64,000 nt of DNA from an uncultured Lachnospiraceae bacterium (lineage in GTDB: Bacteria > Bacillota > Clostridia > Lachnospirales > Lachnospiraceae): the NCBI GenBank assembly GCA_947164865.1, contig CAMUYA010000013.1, positions 21,959-85,958 of the forward strand, read 5' to 3'. This document shows, in pieces, positions 9,124 to 17,097 of the stretch (the first letter of the stretch is position 1; each line of letters starts with the position of its first letter). The notes beneath the pieces are model-generated. The model was not told the DNA's origin and ran no database searches. It worked only from the letters and a program-made list of their open reading frames with translations. A program made the translations under genes and the position numbers.

Positions 9124-10293
9124 TTAGAATAAGCCCCCTGAAATCTGCCTGTCGGTTTTTCCGACTATATGTGTGAGGAAAGCGCCTTCGGCGTTGAATG
9201 TGTGCCGTACCGACTGAACGTAAAAATCATTGGATGCGGCTGTTCCTATATCCGAAAGCTTGAGATACTTTCCGGGGAGTATATCGGGTATGCCCGCGAT
9301 ATCGAGCTCCAGGGTTCCGTATCTGTAGCTGATATTCTCATATAGGTAATTTGCTCTGTACCCGGCCTCGGAATTATCCGAAACAGTGGGATCTATGTAG
9401 ACAAATTTCGATCCCGAAATAAGCGCTTTTGCCTTGTTTCCCTGAGAGAGCTTGTTGGAATTCTTTTTCTTTCCGGAGACCTGTTTTGCCTTTCCGACAT
9501 CCAGTCCTCTTACTTCAACCTGCTCGACAAGCCCCGTCATGTCATATTCCACGGAAAGCTTCTTGATATTGGCATCCGGGGTGATGGTTATCTGACTGGT
9601 AAGATCACTCTTTGCAGGCCTGAAGTATACCTTTCCCGCCACAGCAAAGAAATCATAATTGAACTTCTTTGCGATCTTTACCACAAACTCATAATCACTC
9701 TCGCCCACCATCTCGATGGTCTTATCGATATCTTTTTTTGCGGGCGGGTTCATCGGCGCTGCGGATTTGTCCGGAGTCGAATCGATGGACAATCCGTTGA
9801 AGGCGCCCTTTTCCTGCAACGACTGGTAAATATTCTGGTTGAATATCTCCTTTACGGCATCTGAATATGCTGTGGACTGAAGCCTTTTGTTGTAGCGGTT
9901 CGACATCATAACCGATTTGATATCCATGGCCGTCACCTGAATGCTTGCCACATCATCCTCTTCAACATAAAATCCGACCTTTGTAATGACTCCCTCAAAC
10001 ACTTCCGTCACGGTCACATCATACCCCGCGTAGATCTTTACGGGTGATCCCAGCAGTACGAAATTCTTGACCGTGTCAAAGTTAAAAGTCGCGTTGTCGT
10101 AATCATAAACATTGTACAGATGAAAGACTGCCTGAGATGCCTCAAAACCTGCGGTGAGATCGATGGTGACATTCGATACGCCGATCGCTTTTTTTCGTTT
10201 GTCCCCCGCCGTAAGGCTCACTCCCCCTATCATTATCTCGATGATGGGATGGCGAAAGTATCCGTATTTACTTCTTATGCTCTCATAATCCAA
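9124..10293 (-). CDS. CIS hub protein (phage late control gpD / gp27-like)
   Basis: A 389-residue hub protein of the gpD/gp27 type. Supporting patterns are YAGYDVTVTEVFEGVITKVG (key Y-A-G-Y then F-E-G-x-I) near residue 95, an internal SDYEFVVKIAKKFNYDFFA with YFRPAK that is typical of the second barrel, and a late PGKYLKLSDIGTAASNDFYV then HTFNAEGAFLTHI. Hub trimers sit under the tube and hold the spike. The gene is directly followed by the spike gene. Length and order fit Afp8-type loci in which hub and spike are split. Confidence 0.85.
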   Translation of the reverse strand: MDYESIRSKYGYFRHPIIEIMIGGVSLTAGDKRKKAIGVSNVTIDLTAGFEASQAVFHLYNVYDYDNATFNFDTVKNFVLLGSPVKIYAGYDVTVTEVFEGVITKVGFYVEEDDVASIQVTAMDIKSVMMSNRYNKRLQSTAYSDAVKEIFNQNIYQSLQEKGAFNGLSIDSTPDKSAAPMNPPAKKDIDKTIEMVGESDYEFVVKIAKKFNYDFFAVAGKVYFRPAKSDLTSQITITPDANIKKLSVEYDMTGLVEQVEVRGLDVGKAKQVSGKKKNSNKLSQGNKAKALISGSKFVYIDPTVSDNSEAGYRANYLYENISYRYGTLELDIAGIPDILPGKYLKLSDIGTAASNDFYVQSVRHTFNAEGAFLTHIVGKTDRQISGGLF

Positions 10294-10308
10294 TTTATAT
10301 TTCCCTTA

Positions 10309-11184
10309 TCACTTTGCGACAGGTTTCTTGGCAAGCTTTGTCATTGCCTCCGCCGCAGGATTTCCCTTTATAAATGCGTCATAGTAAGCCTTATACCAAT
10401 ACCGGTTTGAATAATCCTTGAGTCCGTCCTCGGTGGATTCCAGCAGATAAAGCAGCAGTCCCACGTTGGCCCTTACGGGATTTCCGAGTATATCAAACAT
10501 GGTATATTCCGTGTTTACGGTTCTGAGCATTCCCTCATACATCATCTCTCCCCACTCAAAGCAGACCATTCTCGTCTTATCGCTTCTTAAAGCGGCGATA
10601 AAGGCCTCCACTATCACCTGCACGGACTGTGTCTTGCTTCCGAAAATCATGTTCCCTGCGATATTGGCAACAGAACTGATAGCCCTTGAGGATGAAAGGG
10701 TAAGCATATCCTGCTGGAATGCCGCAGTGTTGGATATCTGATCAAATACAAGGTTCAACGACATCTCTATCTGAAGATTCATTGCGCCTCGGCCGATTCC
10801 TCGTCCGTCCTGCGTAAAGTTGGTGATCTGAACGTCATCATCTCCGGCATGGCCCGACAGTCTGAGGCTTGTGGGGTTGAACTGCACCGGAATGGAGCGG
10901 TTATAGCCTCCCTTTTTCAGCCTATCGATCTTTTTTGACGTAAGATCGAGTCCCACTGCTGATTTGATCGCATTCGTGACGCCATCAAGTACCGAAGGTG
11001 TATAACTCGTAAGCGAACTGGCCGCTCCAAGCATGCCGAGACCTTTGGAGGACACGTAGCCCTTCGCGCCTTCCTTCTTTATTCCTTTCTTCAATAACTC
11101 TCTCTCGTCCCTTATCCAGATCGTGGCCTTTTCAACGGATCCGGTAGCGGTCATTACAGAGTTAAGTATTGCACTTCCTGCCAT
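10309..11184 (-). CDS. CIS_tube family protein A (Afp7-like, no LysM)
   Basis: A 291-residue protein with the CIS_tube (PF19266-type) signature IPVQFNPTSLRLSG near residue 97 and a C-terminal RMVCFEWGEMMYEGMLRTV then YTMFDILGNPVRANVGL. Related Afp7/gp53-like proteins usually end in a LysM domain and sit between tube and hub; here no LysM is visible. It is a paralogue of the neighbouring upstream gene. The N-terminal 90 residues are rich in Gly, Ser and Lys and unlike the paralogue. Likely role: adaptor ring between tube and hub. Function is inferred from family and order. Confidence 0.75.
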   Translation of the reverse strand: MAGSAILNSVMTATGSVEKATIWIRDERELLKKGIKKEGAKGYVSSKGLGMLGAASSLTSYTPSVLDGVTNAIKSAVGLDLTSKKIDRLKKGGYNRSIPVQFNPTSLRLSGHAGDDDVQITNFTQDGRGIGRGAMNLQIEMSLNLVFDQISNTAAFQQDMLTLSSSRAISSVANIAGNMIFGSKTQSVQVIVEAFIAALRSDKTRMVCFEWGEMMYEGMLRTVNTEYTMFDILGNPVRANVGLLLYLLESTEDGLKDYSNRYWYKAYYDAFIKGNPAAEAMTKLAKKPVAK

Positions 11185-11195
11185 TTTTTTCCTCT

Positions 11196-12161
11196 TTAAC
11201 CGAGCAAAGCATCCGACAGATCTTCAAGCATCGACGACTTATCGAATGCTTTCTCGAATACTTCGTTCCAGTACTCAAGATCGGATGCGAAGGTTGCATT
11301 TGCATTACTCTGCTGTATCTGCAGATCAACCGTTCCCTTAATGGGATTTCCCATTTTGTTGAACATCGTGTAATTTATATCCACAGACAGAAGCTCCCCA
11401 TGGAAGAACATATTGTTCCAGACAAATATGACCTGTCTTGTACGCTTCATCATAAGCAGTGACATGAGGCCTTCCGTCTTTCTCCTTATGGAGTAACCTT
11501 CCGTGAACATATTTGTCGCCACACTCATTCCCACTTCGGCTACATTCGAAGCATTTACGGTAGCGTCGGAGAAGGTACTTTTTCCAAATGCGTCGGCATT
11601 ATTTATATCTTCAAACACAAGCTGCACCGACAGATAGGTCGATGTTTCCTTATCGGTGTTCTGAATGGAGTTGGGAGTCTCGTTTCCGACGGCGGTATAC
11701 TTTGTAATACGACCGCCCATGGTATTCATTCTGAGGGATGCCGGATTATACTGCACCATTATGGGAAGGAAACCATTGGTCAGCATACCTGCAGCCACCT
11801 CTGCCTCACTCATCTTAGCCTTGACCGAATCGGTGGCGAGCTTCGTCTGTTTGACCATCTGTCCCGCCCGCTGGGCAATCTTTTCGGACATCTTGAGCTT
11901 CTGCTTTCGAAGGGTTCTCAGGGCTTTGACATCCTGACCGGTGGAGGCACCGGTGGTATCGATGCTGCCCATTCCAAGCATGCGCACATACAGCATGGCC
12001 TTTGACGTCATCATTTCGAGGCCCTTGCCCACCGCGGCGGTGCCTATGGCCGCAGCGGTATAACCCGCTATCTTTGCGGCTTCCTCAGCGACATGAGCTG
12101 CATTCGAAGACGACCCGTCTTCCGAATAATCTTCATTTACATTTTTATCGTTATCTGCCAT
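11196..12161 (-). CDS. CIS_tube family protein B (Afp7-like, no LysM)
   Basis: A 321-residue paralogue of the adjacent CIS_tube protein. The shared core begins LPIMVQYNPASLRMN and ends TRQVIFVWNNMFFHGELLSV then YTMFNKMGNPIKGTVDLQI. The N-terminal 130 residues include an Ala-rich helix and a Lys-rich helix that may be coiled coil. LysM is absent. Two different copies next to each other suggest a stack of two adaptor rings, as T4 and R-type pyocins use more than one protein at this position. Confidence 0.75.
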   Translation of the reverse strand: MADNDKNVNEDYSEDGSSSNAAHVAEEAAKIAGYTAAAIGTAAVGKGLEMMTSKAMLYVRMLGMGSIDTTGASTGQDVKALRTLRKQKLKMSEKIAQRAGQMVKQTKLATDSVKAKMSEAEVAAGMLTNGFLPIMVQYNPASLRMNTMGGRITKYTAVGNETPNSIQNTDKETSTYLSVQLVFEDINNADAFGKSTFSDATVNASNVAEVGMSVATNMFTEGYSIRRKTEGLMSLLMMKRTRQVIFVWNNMFFHGELLSVDINYTMFNKMGNPIKGTVDLQIQQSNANATFASDLEYWNEVFEKAFDKSSMLEDLSDALLG

Positions 12162-12170
12162 TGCTCACCT

Positions 12171-14453
12171 TTACAGACCACGTCTTCTCTGCTCATTCTT
12201 AAGCTGTTTTTCGATCCTGTTGTACACCTTGTCCGATATCGAATCAAGCTGCGTCCTGAGCTGTTTGTTAACAAGGGTTTCTATCTGCCTTGTATTGTTC
12301 TCTATGGTCTCGTTCGTGATATTGTTTACTATCGTTCTGTTCTCTGTTTCGTTCGTCTCAAAGCTTGTTACGGTCTTTCTGCCGGTTTCCTCGATCCGCT
12401 TCATCTCTTCGCGCAGATTCTCAATCGTTTCCTCTGAAATCGTATTTTCCATGCTGCGGTGGACGATGGAAACGGAACGGTCCTCATAGGTTTCCTCGAC
12501 CGCTCCTGCAGATCCGGTTCCCCTGCGGAGTTCCCCGGCCCTTTTAGTGGCTTCGCTTATCCTTCCTTCCGCCCCCTCCGGCATATTGAGGTAATACTCT
12601 TTAGCCTCGGTCACCGGAAAAATATACTCAACTTCGGTGTTATTTAACACGTTTGAGTAGGTGGGTCCTCCGTTTTCAATACTTACATTTGTCTCATTTT
12701 CGTTAAAGGTCAGATTTGTATCGCCCACAGGAAAAATTGCTTTAGGTTCTTCCCCTGAAGGAGCATTTTCTGCGGAAGATGCGGCAGAAGGAGTGATGCC
12801 TGCCCGCTCATTCCGTTCCTGTTCTTCGGCCTGCTTTATGTCATAGAGAAGCAGCCCCATATTGTTAACAGACATCCTGTCGGAATGAGTAAACCTTTCA
12901 GGCGCTCTCAGGTATTCGCGGATAAGCTCGTGAGTCACTCTCTCTATAGGTGAAAAGAGCTTTTCCGTTTCCGTCCGAATGATCTCTGTCCTCTGCGCTT
13001 CAAGCCTTTCGGCTTCCTCATATTGAGCCCTGAACTCCTCGGGATGCTCAAGTGCAAGGAAACTGTCCCTCATGGTACGTTCCGCACTCGTCCCCTCCTG
13101 TCTGGCAGGGGGATTCTCCCTCAGGATCGTCCTCAGGCTCTGCATGTAGCGCTCATTCCGGGCGATATTCTGCTGATAAGTCTGATAAAGCTTCTGCTCC
13201 GTTTCTCTTCTGATCTCTTCGGGCGTTTTCTTTTCGCCTTCGCTATCGGTTTGGGGATAAGAACTCTCCGCGCTGCTTCCTGTGGAAGTCTCGGGATAGG
13301 TACTCTCGGGAGCTTCTTCCTCTCTTTCGGTCAGATACTCCCTTATAGTCTCCCCGTTTTCGGATATATTAATGGTGTCCGTGCGGAACAGATCAATGTT
13401 GGAATTACGGCTAATGGACAGAAGCTGCTTTATGGTGTCCGACTCATTCCTGTAAAATGACTGTGAACTTTCATTCTTTGTGAACTCTTCGTGGAGATAC
13501 TGGAGGTATGCCGTATTATTCTCTATCCTGAAAAGAGTATTGTCGGCGGCTCCGTAAAACACATCTTCCACAGAGAGCCAGTTCTTTATATCATGGTTTA
13601 ATCTTTCGTATGTGTTTTCGTATATGTTTTCAACAAGACTGAGGAGCACCGCGGATGTTATCCTTTCGCTTACCTCGGTCACATTTGTCACTTCCTCCCC
13701 TTCTACATCTCCCTCATAGATATTTTCGTTTCTGTATACAAGAGGCTCTGCTTCTTCCTTTACGGTCTCACGCAGCCTGTTAAGCACCATATGTCTTGTG
13801 AGCCTCTCCTGCTCGGTTATCCTGTATTCCGTGGATGTAACCGTGCGGGGCTGCGATGTATTCTCATAGAAATTCTGAAGTATCCGGTAAATGGCTGCGG
13901 TATTCAGCCTTCTGTTTATCTCCTCATGGAGATGAAGAACATTTGAATTAAGGATCTCGGAATCATTTCTGACCCGTATATCCTCACTTATCCGGTATTC
14001 GCGGATCATGTTCCTGATATCGTTTAGATTTTCCCAATAGAGCTTAAGTGTTTCGTTCTGCTCCTTGTACTCATCGGTAATGCGATAAACCTGCTTCATG
14101 AACTTTCTCTCGTCCTTTACACCCAGACGATGCAGGATATTGGTTATAAATACCTTATCCTGATAAGAAAGCTCACTGTCTGCCGAAACAGTGATCCTGT
14201 TCAGCAGGTTGTTTATGATATTGACTTTACGTATCTGATTGTTTTCGGTATTTGCATTGGTGATAATGCTGGTCATTCCGCCCTCGGCTATAAAGACCTC
14301 CGGCGGGCTGGTCACCAGATGCAAAAGATCTGTCTCATCCACAAATCCCCCGATCTGCATATAATTCCCTTTTATGCGCTCGCAGAACGCTTCCTGCGAC
14401 GATAAAAGATCCGGCTTTAATGAAGTTTTTATCGGAGAACGAAGCTTGAGCAT
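12171..14453 (-). CDS. Large charged helical protein, candidate tape measure
   Basis: A 760-residue protein with no recognised domain. It is very rich in Glu, Asn, Arg and Thr, mostly helical by composition, with related segments such as EYRITEQERL and EYRISEDIRV and repeated NxTxxN/ENxY patterns. There is no signal peptide or membrane segment. Its C-terminus (about 660-760) is a long amphipathic Ile/Glu/Lys/Arg helix. It lies two genes after the chaperone/frameshift pair and before the tube-adaptor genes, which is where phage tails place the tape measure. Typical Afp14 homologues are longer, so the tape-measure role is an inference; a baseplate-associated scaffold or cargo is the alternative. 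Confidence 0.45.
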   Translation of the reverse strand: MLKLRSPIKTSLKPDLLSSQEAFCERIKGNYMQIGGFVDETDLLHLVTSPPEVFIAEGGMTSIITNANTENNQIRKVNIINNLLNRITVSADSELSYQDKVFITNILHRLGVKDERKFMKQVYRITDEYKEQNETLKLYWENLNDIRNMIREYRISEDIRVRNDSEILNSNVLHLHEEINRRLNTAAIYRILQNFYENTSQPRTVTSTEYRITEQERLTRHMVLNRLRETVKEEAEPLVYRNENIYEGDVEGEEVTNVTEVSERITSAVLLSLVENIYENTYERLNHDIKNWLSVEDVFYGAADNTLFRIENNTAYLQYLHEEFTKNESSQSFYRNESDTIKQLLSISRNSNIDLFRTDTINISENGETIREYLTEREEEAPESTYPETSTGSSAESSYPQTDSEGEKKTPEEIRRETEQKLYQTYQQNIARNERYMQSLRTILRENPPARQEGTSAERTMRDSFLALEHPEEFRAQYEEAERLEAQRTEIIRTETEKLFSPIERVTHELIREYLRAPERFTHSDRMSVNNMGLLLYDIKQAEEQERNERAGITPSAASSAENAPSGEEPKAIFPVGDTNLTFNENETNVSIENGGPTYSNVLNNTEVEYIFPVTEAKEYYLNMPEGAEGRISEATKRAGELRRGTGSAGAVEETYEDRSVSIVHRSMENTISEETIENLREEMKRIEETGRKTVTSFETNETENRTIVNNITNETIENNTRQIETLVNKQLRTQLDSISDKVYNRIEKQLKNEQRRRGL

Positions 14454-14464
14454 TTCTTAATATC

Positions 14465-15790
14465 TTACCCCATCAGAAAATCGGCTATATTCTGTCCGTC
14501 AGCCTTCTTGCCTTTCGCACTTTTGATAAAATCAGCCTTGGGCAATTCCCGGATCTTGCCTGTATTGCGGCTGCCCTCGCCGTTTCCGGCTTTTTCAAGT
14601 CCGTTGAATTCCCAGAGTTTGGACTTGCTTACAAATTCACCCTTCTCAGGCTTTGTCACCTTGCCAAACTCACTTTTTACCGCACGCTCTTCGAAAGCAC
14701 TGCGAGACTGCTCTTCCTTCCCGATTCCGGAGCTGCTGCCGTCGGGGCTTCCTCCCCTTGGATTCGGAATATTGTTTTGGGAGCTCTGTTTTCCGTTTCC
14801 GGCTTTATCTTTATTTTTAAACTCCCACTTGACACTCTTTTCCGCAAGAGCCTTTTCATCGGGCTGGTTCTCGGCCGGATGCCTTCTGGATGAAAGCTTT
14901 CCGTTTCCGGTGTACTCTTCTGCGGTAGTGAATTCGAAGCGCTGTGCCTTTGCTTCAAGCTCGGCCTGAGTAAGCTCCTTTATTCCTACGCCTTCACCTA
15001 AGGTCTTGTCGCTGAAAAGAGAATTCTGCGCGGATCTGGTTGATTTCTTAATGCCCTTGAATTTATCGTTGTTCTCAGCGGCAAAATTATAATACCTGCG
15101 CTTGTTTACCATCTCTCCCTGTGAGATTTCCTTTATCGGGTGCTGCTGGGAGCTATCGCCCTTACCGTCTTTGAACTTCTCGTCAAACTCCCACTTTCTC
15201 GCCCTTTGCTTAAATGTCCTCTCATTGTCTGAGTTCTGCAGGGGATCCATTGGATAATTTTTGGAATACAGACGCTTTGTATTGCCGAGGGGATTTCCGT
15301 TGTCATCAAAGGATGTGTCATCGGCAAACTTCCACTCCGGCTTGGATGTGGCATCCTCAGGATTTGTCACACAGAACATCTGATTATAACCGATGGTCAC
15401 GGTTTCGGTGAGAAGGCCTCCCCTTTCTGCGTCCAGACCACCGTATTCCTTACTCATAACAACAGCTCCGGTAAAGAAATAGTATCTTCCGAAGTCTATC
15501 GAGCCGCCTGTATTCTTGCCGACAAAAAGCATCAGGGGCAATAACAGCTCAGTGCCGTTTGAGAGAGGATCGTTGAAATCTGTGGCAACATATCTCTCAA
15601 CCTGAAGCGTGAAGGGTTTGCTTATGGGCTTTCTGCGCATGTAAACGTAATCGTTCATGCCGCCTTCCTGTATATAATCATATTCGTTTTCTCTTGAGAA
15701 AGCGCGAACACTCTTGAGCGGAACATCAAAGGCCCCGTCAACCCTGAGCATAAATCTGAAATTGGTAAGAAAATTATATTCTTCCGTCAT
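14465..15790 (-). CDS. Tube-like CIS protein with repeated WEF-type C-terminal tail
   Basis: The N-terminal 140 residues resemble a gp19/T4-like tail tube subunit (FLTNFRFMLRVDGAFDVPL ... SKPFTLQVERYV). The remaining 300 residues are low-complexity, hydrophilic and built from loose repeats around an aromatic core: RKWEFDEKFKDGKGDSSQ, QRFEFTTAEEYTGNGKLSS, VKWEFKNKDKAGNGKQSSQ, LWEFNGLEKAGNG. Each unit has (W/F)EF, then K-rich residues, GNG and Ser/Gln. The ribosome site is weak (GTGAG). A tube-end or baseplate-proximal ring protein is likely from the N-terminus; the tail could bind cargo or fill the tube lumen, which is speculation. Confidence 0.7.
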   Translation of the reverse strand: MTEEYNFLTNFRFMLRVDGAFDVPLKSVRAFSRENEYDYIQEGGMNDYVYMRRKPISKPFTLQVERYVATDFNDPLSNGTELLLPLMLFVGKNTGGSIDFGRYYFFTGAVVMSKEYGGLDAERGGLLTETVTIGYNQMFCVTNPEDATSKPEWKFADDTSFDDNGNPLGNTKRLYSKNYPMDPLQNSDNERTFKQRARKWEFDEKFKDGKGDSSQQHPIKEISQGEMVNKRRYYNFAAENNDKFKGIKKSTRSAQNSLFSDKTLGEGVGIKELTQAELEAKAQRFEFTTAEEYTGNGKLSSRRHPAENQPDEKALAEKSVKWEFKNKDKAGNGKQSSQNNIPNPRGGSPDGSSSGIGKEEQSRSAFEERAVKSEFGKVTKPEKGEFVSKSKLWEFNGLEKAGNGEGSRNTGKIRELPKADFIKSAKGKKADGQNIADFLMG

Positions 15791-15839
15791 GTATATATCT
15801 CACTGTATGACAATTAAGCATACCTTACGACATCTTCCG

Positions 15840-16061
15840 TTATCTCATTCCTGTCGGAAGCATCTCTAGTATACTCTTTTCTCGTTTGCTGTCTGAGGGA
15901 TTAAGGTTTTTGTTTATGGAGCTTATCTCCTTACACCATCGCCTTCGCATCACATGATCCATTGAAAGGACTTCCGCCTCGCTCCAGTGGAAGTAGTAGG
16001 AAATGAACGCCATCTCCTTAAAAAGCTCATCCTGAGGGTAGAGCTTTATCCCTCTCTGGTA
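15840..16061 (-). CDS. DUF6760-like domain encoded in the -1 frame (frameshift extension)
   Basis: This 73-codon reading frame overlaps the end of the chaperone-like gene. Its core LYPQDELFKEMAFISYYFHW followed by RRRWCKEISSINKNLN matches the small DUF6760 proteins of CIS loci. The frame is open from a TGA at about 16,080 and has no ATG, GTG or TTG before the conserved core. The only ATG (in KEMAF) is inside the domain and abuts an AGGAG with no spacer. A -1 slip at AAATTTT (16,061-16,067) would join it in frame to residue 116 of the upstream protein and give a 189-residue fusion. Expression by frameshift is inferred; the reading frame and motif are seen directly. Confidence 0.75.
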   Translation of the reverse strand, partial: YQRGIKLYPQDELFKEMAFISYYFHWSEAEVLSMDHVMRRRWCKEISSINKNLNPSDSKREKSILEMLPTGMR

Positions 16062-16067
16062 AAATTT
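16022..16067 (-). promoter_or_regulatory. Candidate -1 frameshift signal: slippery heptamer plus H-type pseudoknot
   Basis: On the minus strand the heptamer A AAT TTT (16,061-16,067) is placed in the zero frame as X XXY YYZ. After a 6-nt spacer comes stem 1, GAGGG (16,050-16,054) with CCCTC (16,034-16,038). The loop holds AAAGCTC (16,041-16,047), which pairs with GAGCTTT (16,022-16,028) to make a 7-bp stem 2. Loop lengths of 2, 2 and 5 nt fit a classical H-type pseudoknot. The zero-frame stop TAA lies in loop 1. Confidence 0.7.
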
Positions 16068-16408
16068 AGCGGAATATCATGCTCCTTCCCGCAATCCGGG
16101 CATACAAAATGCATTGTAGGAGGCTCGATATCATTGATACGCTGATACATATCCTGCAAAAAAGCAAGATCTGCGGTAAACAGCCTTTCCACGATATTGG
16201 GTGCTATCGTCGCAACGCCTTCAATCTCGGTTATGACTTCTGCAAGCAACACTATCGTAAGATATGAAGGGTTCGAGAGCACTCTGGGATCACGCTGTGC
16301 GCGCATCTCATCACCTGCCGTGGCAAGTCTCATACGTCCGTTTCTGTGAATCTCGCCATTGCCGTCAACGTATCCTTTAGGCAGTGTAAATTCAAATTCT
16401 GTCTCCAT
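16046..16408 (-). CDS. CIS tail-assembly-chaperone-like protein (short product)
   Basis: A 120-residue protein starting METEFEFTLPKGYVD, a pattern of phage and CIS tail-assembly chaperones (gpE/gp41-like), with a helical middle (about 40-95) and a CPDCGKEH metal-ribbon-like end (104-111). It lies after the tube gene and before the tube-like and candidate tape-measure genes, the same position as G/GT of lambda and E/E+E' of P2. The 3' end carries the frameshift signal described separately, so two products, 120 and 189 residues, are expected. Chaperones of this type wrap the tape measure and recruit tube subunits. Confidence 0.7.
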   Translation of the reverse strand: METEFEFTLPKGYVDGNGEIHRNGRMRLATAGDEMRAQRDPRVLSNPSYLTIVLLAEVITEIEGVATIAPNIVERLFTADLAFLQDMYQRINDIEPPTMHFVCPDCGKEHDIPLNFTREG

Positions 16409-16542
16409 GATCCTTGTTCTCCTGATTTACTTCACGCAATACAGATGCTCCGCTCCCCGGGAGCTTATGCAATTCTGCCGACATTCGCAAATCGCAGAAT
16501 TGCCCTGTAAGGGCAATCCCGCTTTTTGCTCATGTTCTTGCG
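16409..16542 (-). promoter_or_regulatory. Structured 134-bp gap after the tube gene with mutually exclusive hairpins
   Basis: Three inverted repeats crowd this gap: TGCCCT/AGGGCA (16,501-16,515), GCAATTCTGC/GCAGAATTGC (16,469-16,503, 10 bp, 15-nt loop) and GCTCC/GGAGC (16,452-16,464). The first two share 16,501-16,503 and cannot form together. None has a clear U-run on the minus strand. The gap separates the highly needed sheath and tube genes from the low-copy chaperone and baseplate genes, so a role in mRNA stability or partial termination that sets stoichiometry is plausible. Confidence 0.5.
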
Positions 16543-17040
16543 TTAGTTAGGTATTACCAACTCTTCGTAAGCAAGTTCTACAGACTCGATAGCAACATCG
16601 GAGGTCTTTGCGTCAAGCTCGGGTCCGGTGTACTTTGCTACCCATGCATTGGTAAGAAGCCATACTCTGGTTCCGGTAATGCTGGTTGCGATAGTCTGGG
16701 GAGAACCGCCGTTGATATCGATAAGCTCGATCTGAACTTCGTTTCTGGGAATCTCTCCACGAACCTCGGATACACATTCCTGAATCCATGTCTTGAATGC
16801 GGAATCAAGAGTGTAGCCGAAACGAAGGGTGATATTTCCGTGCTTAACAAGGCCCGGAATCTTTACGGGTGCCAGGGAGTTTGCATTGCCCTGGCGGAAC
16901 TCGATCACATCCACCGAAGCATCGATTCCCGTTACCTGTGAAAATGCGGCAGTACCTTCCACATTCGCCACACGTACAAGGAAATTCATTTTTGTAAGGG
17001 GATATGATAAGCCTTTACTGTTTTCATAAGGACTAGCCAT
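16543..17040 (-). CDS. CIS inner tube protein (gp19 family)
   Basis: A 165-residue T4 gp19/Afp1-type tube subunit. Family features: YPLTKMNFLVRV near the N-terminus, FSQVTGIDASVDVIEFRQGN (key F-S-x-V-x-G then E-F-R-x-G), PGLVKHGNITLRFG and FKTWIQECV, ending in a beta strand run IESVELAYEELVI. Length is standard for eCIS tubes (about 145-170). It follows the sheath gene by 57 bp with AAGGAGAA at its start. Stacked hexamers form the tube that is driven out on sheath contraction. Confidence 0.92.
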   Translation of the reverse strand: MASPYENSKGLSYPLTKMNFLVRVANVEGTAAFSQVTGIDASVDVIEFRQGNANSLAPVKIPGLVKHGNITLRFGYTLDSAFKTWIQECVSEVRGEIPRNEVQIELIDINGGSPQTIATSITGTRVWLLTNAWVAKYTGPELDAKTSDVAIESVELAYEELVIPN

Positions 17041-17097
17041 TAATTATTTCTCCTTTTCTTGTTTTAGTGAACGAACAATCCGTTAATCAGTTCCCTA

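Noticed and set aside
14465..15790. CRISPR-like or tandem DNA repeats
   Set aside because: The repeats exist only at protein level and are degenerate in DNA; there are no spaced identical units.
15840..16061. Independent small gene for the DUF6760-like domain
   Set aside because: No start codon precedes the conserved core in this frame; the internal ATG has its AGGAG directly adjacent with no spacer.
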